From Streptomyces flaveolus (GTDB lineage: Bacteria > Actinomycetota > Actinomycetes > Streptomycetales > Streptomycetaceae), in contig NZ_BMRV01000008.1 of NCBI RefSeq assembly GCF_014648815.1, forward strand, positions 301,579-365,578: a stretch of DNA of 64,000 bases, given 5' to 3'. Shown here in pieces: positions 60,971-64,000 of this stretch; positions within the stretch are counted from its first letter, which is position 1, and each line of letters starts with the position of its first letter. Both the position numbers and the translations under genes were made by a program. The notes under the pieces were generated by a model that was not told the origin of the DNA, did no database searches, and saw nothing but the letters and a program-made list of their open reading frames with translations.

Positions 60971-62287
60971 TCACTTCGTCGGCATCTGCTGCTGGGCCTT
61001 GGCGAGCTTGGCCTTCACCGACTCGGTGGTCACCGCGCGGCCGGCCGCGGCGTCGGCGAACAGCTCCTTGACGGCCGTGCCGACCGCCGTCTCGAACTGC
61101 GACTCGTCGGGGACCTGGGGCAGAGCGGCGGCGCTGGTGGCGAGGGTCTCGCGCAGCACGGCGGTGGACTGGGTGTTGAACGCGGGGTCGCTCTGGGCGG
61201 CCTTGACCGGCGGGATGGAGCCGTACGCCTTGTTGAGGATCTTCTGTTCGGCGTCGCTCGTCATGAATTCGACGAACTCGGTGGCGCCGTCGACGTTGTC
61301 GGTGTTCTTGAAGACGGCCATGTTGATGCCGGCGACCATCGAGTTGGTGGCGGTGCCGGTGCCGGGGGTGCCGGACGGGACGGGAGCGGGGGCGACGCCC
61401 CACTCGTCGTCCTTCATGCCCATGGTCTTGAAGGTGGCGGAGGCGGTCTGCCACAGCACCATCGCGGTCTTGCCCTTGGCGAAGTCGCTGAGGGACTGGT
61501 TCTGCGCGTACTCGGCGTTGCCCGGGGCGACGATCTTGTCCTTGGCCATCAGGTCGACGTACTGCTTGACGGCCGCGACCGCGCCGTCGGAGGTGAAGTC
61601 GGGCTTGCCGTCGGCGGTGAAGAAGTCGGCGCCGTGCTGCTTGGCGAAAACGAAGACCTGGTGGATGTTGTTCGACAGGTTGGACCCTTCGGCGCCCAGC
61701 CCCCACTTGCCGCCCTTGGAGATCTTCTTGCCGGTCGCGACCAGCTCGTCCCAGGTGGCCGGCGGCTTGGTGACGCCCGCGTCGGCGAACATCTGCTTGT
61801 TGTAGTAGAGCGCGTACGCCATCGAGTACAGCGGTACCGCGGCCGGGTCCTGGCCCTGGGCGCCGGTCGATCCCAGCGCGGACTGCACGAAGCGGTCCTT
61901 GCCGCCGATCCTGTCGAAGTTCTTCGCGTCCCAGGGCATCAGGGCGCCGGTGGCCTGGAGGGAGGCGCTCCATGTGTTGCCGATGTTGAGGACGTCGGGG
62001 CCCTGGCCGGAGGTGGTCGCGGTGAGGATCCGGTTGAGCAGGTCGGACCAGGGCACGACCTCCAGCTTCACCTTGATCCCGGTCTTCTTCTCGAACTTGT
62101 CGAGCTCGGGCTGGAGGACCTTCTTGTCGACCTCGACGCTGGCGCCCTGGTTGGAGGCCCAGTAGGTGAGTTCCTTGGGCGAGTCGTTGGATCCGCCGCC
62201 CGAGGAGGAGCCCCCTCCGCAGGCCGAGGCGGCGAGAGCGAGAGACATGGTGACGGCGCCTACGGCCGCGGCTCGGATGCTGCGCAT
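60971..62287 (-). CDS. Extracellular sugar-binding lipoprotein (SBP_bac_1)
   Basis: ATG 62287 has AGGAG upstream and gives 438 residues; a longer frame to 62371 lacks a ribosome site. The signal ends in a lipobox-like AASAC followed by a Gly/Ser linker. Family 1 features: LTYWASNQGASVEVDKKVL, FEKKTGIKVKLEVVPWSDLL and ATWDELVATGKKI. First gene of the importer operon; divergent from the ROK regulator. Confidence 0.92.
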   Translation of the reverse strand: MRSIRAAAVGAVTMSLALAASACGGGSSSGGGSNDSPKELTYWASNQGASVEVDKKVLQPELDKFEKKTGIKVKLEVVPWSDLLNRILTATTSGQGPDVLNIGNTWSASLQATGALMPWDAKNFDRIGGKDRFVQSALGSTGAQGQDPAAVPLYSMAYALYYNKQMFADAGVTKPPATWDELVATGKKISKGGKWGLGAEGSNLSNNIHQVFVFAKQHGADFFTADGKPDFTSDGAVAAVKQYVDLMAKDKIVAPGNAEYAQNQSLSDFAKGKTAMVLWQTASATFKTMGMKDDEWGVAPAPVPSGTPGTGTATNSMVAGINMAVFKNTDNVDGATEFVEFMTSDAEQKILNKAYGSIPPVKAAQSDPAFNTQSTAVLRETLATSAAALPQVPDESQFETAVGTAVKELFADAAAGRAVTTESVKAKLAKAQQQMPTK

Positions 62288-62374
62288 GGCTCCTGGTCCC
62301 TTTCCGGGAGTCGAGAAGTCCGAGGACGGCTTCCGGGGGCGACACCCCGTGCGCTTCCCGAAGCCCCTCATGGC

Positions 62375-62397
62375 TTAATTTAGGACGTGAGTTAAAC
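62375..62397. promoter_or_regulatory. AT-rich operator candidate between ABC operon and ROK gene
   Basis: TTTAGGACGTGAGTTAAA with flanking AT-rich bases is the only such patch in the 182-base divergent region, and has TTTA/TAAA ends with spacing compatible with a dimeric ROK repressor. The symmetry is weak, so this is a candidate only. Confidence 0.4.
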
Positions 62398-62469
62398 CTC
62401 AAGAGAAAGACGCGTCAAGGTGTCGCGCACGGCCGGTCGGCGACCGGGGGCGGTGAAGAAGGGGGCCGG

Positions 62470-63825
62470 ATGGCCAGGGCGAGCGGGCGCACGGTCCGTG
62501 ACCTGCGGCGGGAGAACCGCGCCGCCGTTCTACAACGGTTGTATTTCGACGGGCCGATGAGCCGGGTCGCGCTGGGTTCGGCGACCGGGCTGAGTTCGGG
62601 CTCCGTCAGCAATGTCGTCGCCGAACTGCTCGCCGAGGGACTGGTGGAGGAGGCGGGGAGCCTCGGTGCCGACGGCGGCCGGCCGCGCACCCTCGTGCGG
62701 ATCGCGTCCGGTCACGGACGGCTCGTCGGGGTCGACGTGGGCGAGACCCGGGTGCGCATCGAGCTGTTCGACCTGTCGATGGCCGAACTGGGTCGAACGG
62801 AACGGCCGTTGTCCGGTCACGGCGCCCGGTCCTACGACGTCGGCGTCGTCGCCGGTCACATACTCGACGGCATCGCGGAGGTGCTGGACGCGGCCGGGGA
62901 CGGACGCGGGTCCGGCGACCTGCTCGGCGTCGGTGTCGGCGTACCCGGCATCGTCGAGCACACCGCCGGCGGCACCCTCGTGCACGGCCAGACCATCGGC
63001 TGGGACGCCGTGCCGCTGGAGCGCCTGCTGCGGGCCTCGGGGCGCCTGCCCGCGCACGTGCCGCTGTTCATCGACAACGGCGCCAAGACCCTGGGCCAGG
63101 CCGAGATGTGGTTCGGCGGCGGACGCGGTGCGCACAACGCGGTCGTGGTGCTGTTCGGCTCCGGGGTCGGCGCGTGCGTCGTCACCCACGACGTCGAGCA
63201 GGGCCGCGCGGTGGAGTGGGGGCACCTGACGGTGCGGGTCCGGGGCCGCCGGTGCCGGTGCGGGGCCCGGGGGTGCCTGGAGGCCTACGCCGGCGCCGAG
63301 GCGCTGCTGGCACGCTGGCGGGAAGCGGGCGGGCGGCCGCCGTCCGGCACCGACGAGGAGGCCGCCCTCACCGACATGCTGCGCGCCGCCCACCCTCCGG
63401 ACGGCCGGGAACCCGACCCGGTGGCGGCCCGGGTGCTCGCCGAGACGGCCGAGTACCTGGGCGCGGGCCTGTCCGACCTCATCAACCTGTTCCAGCCCGA
63501 GCGCATCCTCGTCGGCGGCTGGGCCGGGCTCCAGCTCGGCCCCGGGTTCGTCGAGTCGGTGCGGACGCACGCGTACGCCCACGCACTCCGCCATCCCGCC
63601 GGGCGGGTCGGCATCACCCTCGGCCGACTCGGCCCGGACGCGGTGACCGTGGGCGCCGCCGTCCTGCCCCTGGCGGCGTTCTTCGCCCGCGGCGGCCACC
63701 GCGCCCCGGTCGACTCCCCCGCCCGGCCCCCTGCGTGGCGGACGGCACTCGGCGGCAGGCTGGCGGGGACCGGTCAGCGCGCGGGCCGGGACGAGCGACC
63801 GGAGGGCCGGACACGCGTTCCCTGA
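62470..63825 (+). CDS. ROK-family transcriptional repressor
   Basis: The protein has 451 residues. An N-terminal winged helix (MSRVALGSATGLSSGSVSNVVAELLAEG) is followed by the ROK sugar-binding domain with VGVDVGETRVRIELFD, ExGH in VEWGHLTV, and the zinc motif CRCGARGCLEAYAG. The last 45 residues are a disordered basic tail. It is divergent from the sugar-binding protein gene and almost surely controls the importer-glucosidase operon, with an oligosaccharide or sugar as ligand. Confidence 0.9.
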   Translation: MARASGRTVRDLRRENRAAVLQRLYFDGPMSRVALGSATGLSSGSVSNVVAELLAEGLVEEAGSLGADGGRPRTLVRIASGHGRLVGVDVGETRVRIELFDLSMAELGRTERPLSGHGARSYDVGVVAGHILDGIAEVLDAAGDGRGSGDLLGVGVGVPGIVEHTAGGTLVHGQTIGWDAVPLERLLRASGRLPAHVPLFIDNGAKTLGQAEMWFGGGRGAHNAVVVLFGSGVGACVVTHDVEQGRAVEWGHLTVRVRGRRCRCGARGCLEAYAGAEALLARWREAGGRPPSGTDEEAALTDMLRAAHPPDGREPDPVAARVLAETAEYLGAGLSDLINLFQPERILVGGWAGLQLGPGFVESVRTHAYAHALRHPAGRVGITLGRLGPDAVTVGAAVLPLAAFFARGGHRAPVDSPARPPAWRTALGGRLAGTGQRAGRDERPEGRTRVP

Positions 63826-64000
63826 CCGGCGGGGCGTGAGCGCGACCCGTCGGCGCCGGGGCGGGCGTACGCCGAGAGGCCACCCACCGTCGGGCCGCGA
63901 CCGGCCGCCCGCCGTGAACACCCCCGCGAGAACAGGGCTGTTGCCCGCGTACAGCACCCCGCCGCCCCACCGACGCCGGGACGATCGTGCGCCGCGAAGC

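Noticed and set aside
63826..64000. Possible gene start at the right edge
   Set aside because: No frame with a ribosome site and recognisable product could be seen in the last 175 bases.

Overview
The window is high-GC actinobacterial chromosome, almost certainly Streptomyces: GTG and TTG starts are common, third positions are G/C, genes overlap by ATGA/GTGA, regulators are of IclR, ROK, AraC, TetR and MmyB types, and gene order and content match what I remember of the S. coelicolor SCO6600-SCO6680 arm region (not checked here). I found 53 protein genes (one cut by the left edge), one decayed gene, several clear operators and hairpin terminators, and no RNA gene, CRISPR array, insertion sequence or polyketide/peptide synthetase.

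Layout. 1-2752: a three-gene FAD / 2Fe-2S amino-acid or opine dehydrogenase operon. 2841-4747: a stand-alone MmyB-type ligand-binding protein divergent from an XRE regulator. 4784-8181: Sfp-type phosphopantetheinyl transferase, GH4 6-phospho-glycosidase, IclR regulator, with a 19-bp inverted repeat and a second hairpin in the gaps. 8238-13993: two-component system, MMPL exporter, secreted beta-glucanase behind a 14-bp palindromic operator. 14061-23664: AraC regulator divergent from a six-gene pentose-phosphate operon (tkt-tal-zwf-opcA-pgi-gnd) tightly coupled through most of its length. 23717-28753: shikimate/quinate catabolism (dehydroshikimate dehydratase-HPPD fusion, shikimate dehydrogenase, TetR, MHS transporter) with a palindromic operator. 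28776-31696: TetR with two perfect 16-bp operators, beta-hydroxyacid dehydrogenase, serine hydrolase.

31715-38980 is the most interesting part. It encodes a GTP cyclohydrolase II with Met at position 120 (the FAPy-releasing variant), a creatininase-family hydrolase, a flippase-like membrane protein, a methyltransferase, a GT4 glycosyltransferase, a 6-pyruvoyltetrahydropterin-synthase fold protein that has lost its catalytic triad and one zinc ligand but keeps the pterin-anchoring Glu, an MDR dehydrogenase without zinc ligands, and a CDP-alcohol phosphatidyltransferase. Together these look like a dedicated route from GTP to a glycosylated, possibly lipid-linked, pyrimidine or pterin-like compound of unknown structure.

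38947-43514: MFS exporter, fused two-domain oligopeptide/metal ABC permease and binding lipoprotein, with no ATPase. 43623-51674: GNAT, a CoiA-like nuclease-type protein, an EcsC/TerB-like protein, a membrane Ser/Thr kinase and an ADP-ribosylglycohydrolase. 51785-55635: secreted esterase, phosphodiester glycosidase, a frameshifted methyltransferase remnant and an intact relative. 55646-63825: beta-glucan use: secreted GH16 with two F5/8-type C domains, GH1 beta-glucosidase, ABC sugar importer, and a divergent ROK repressor.
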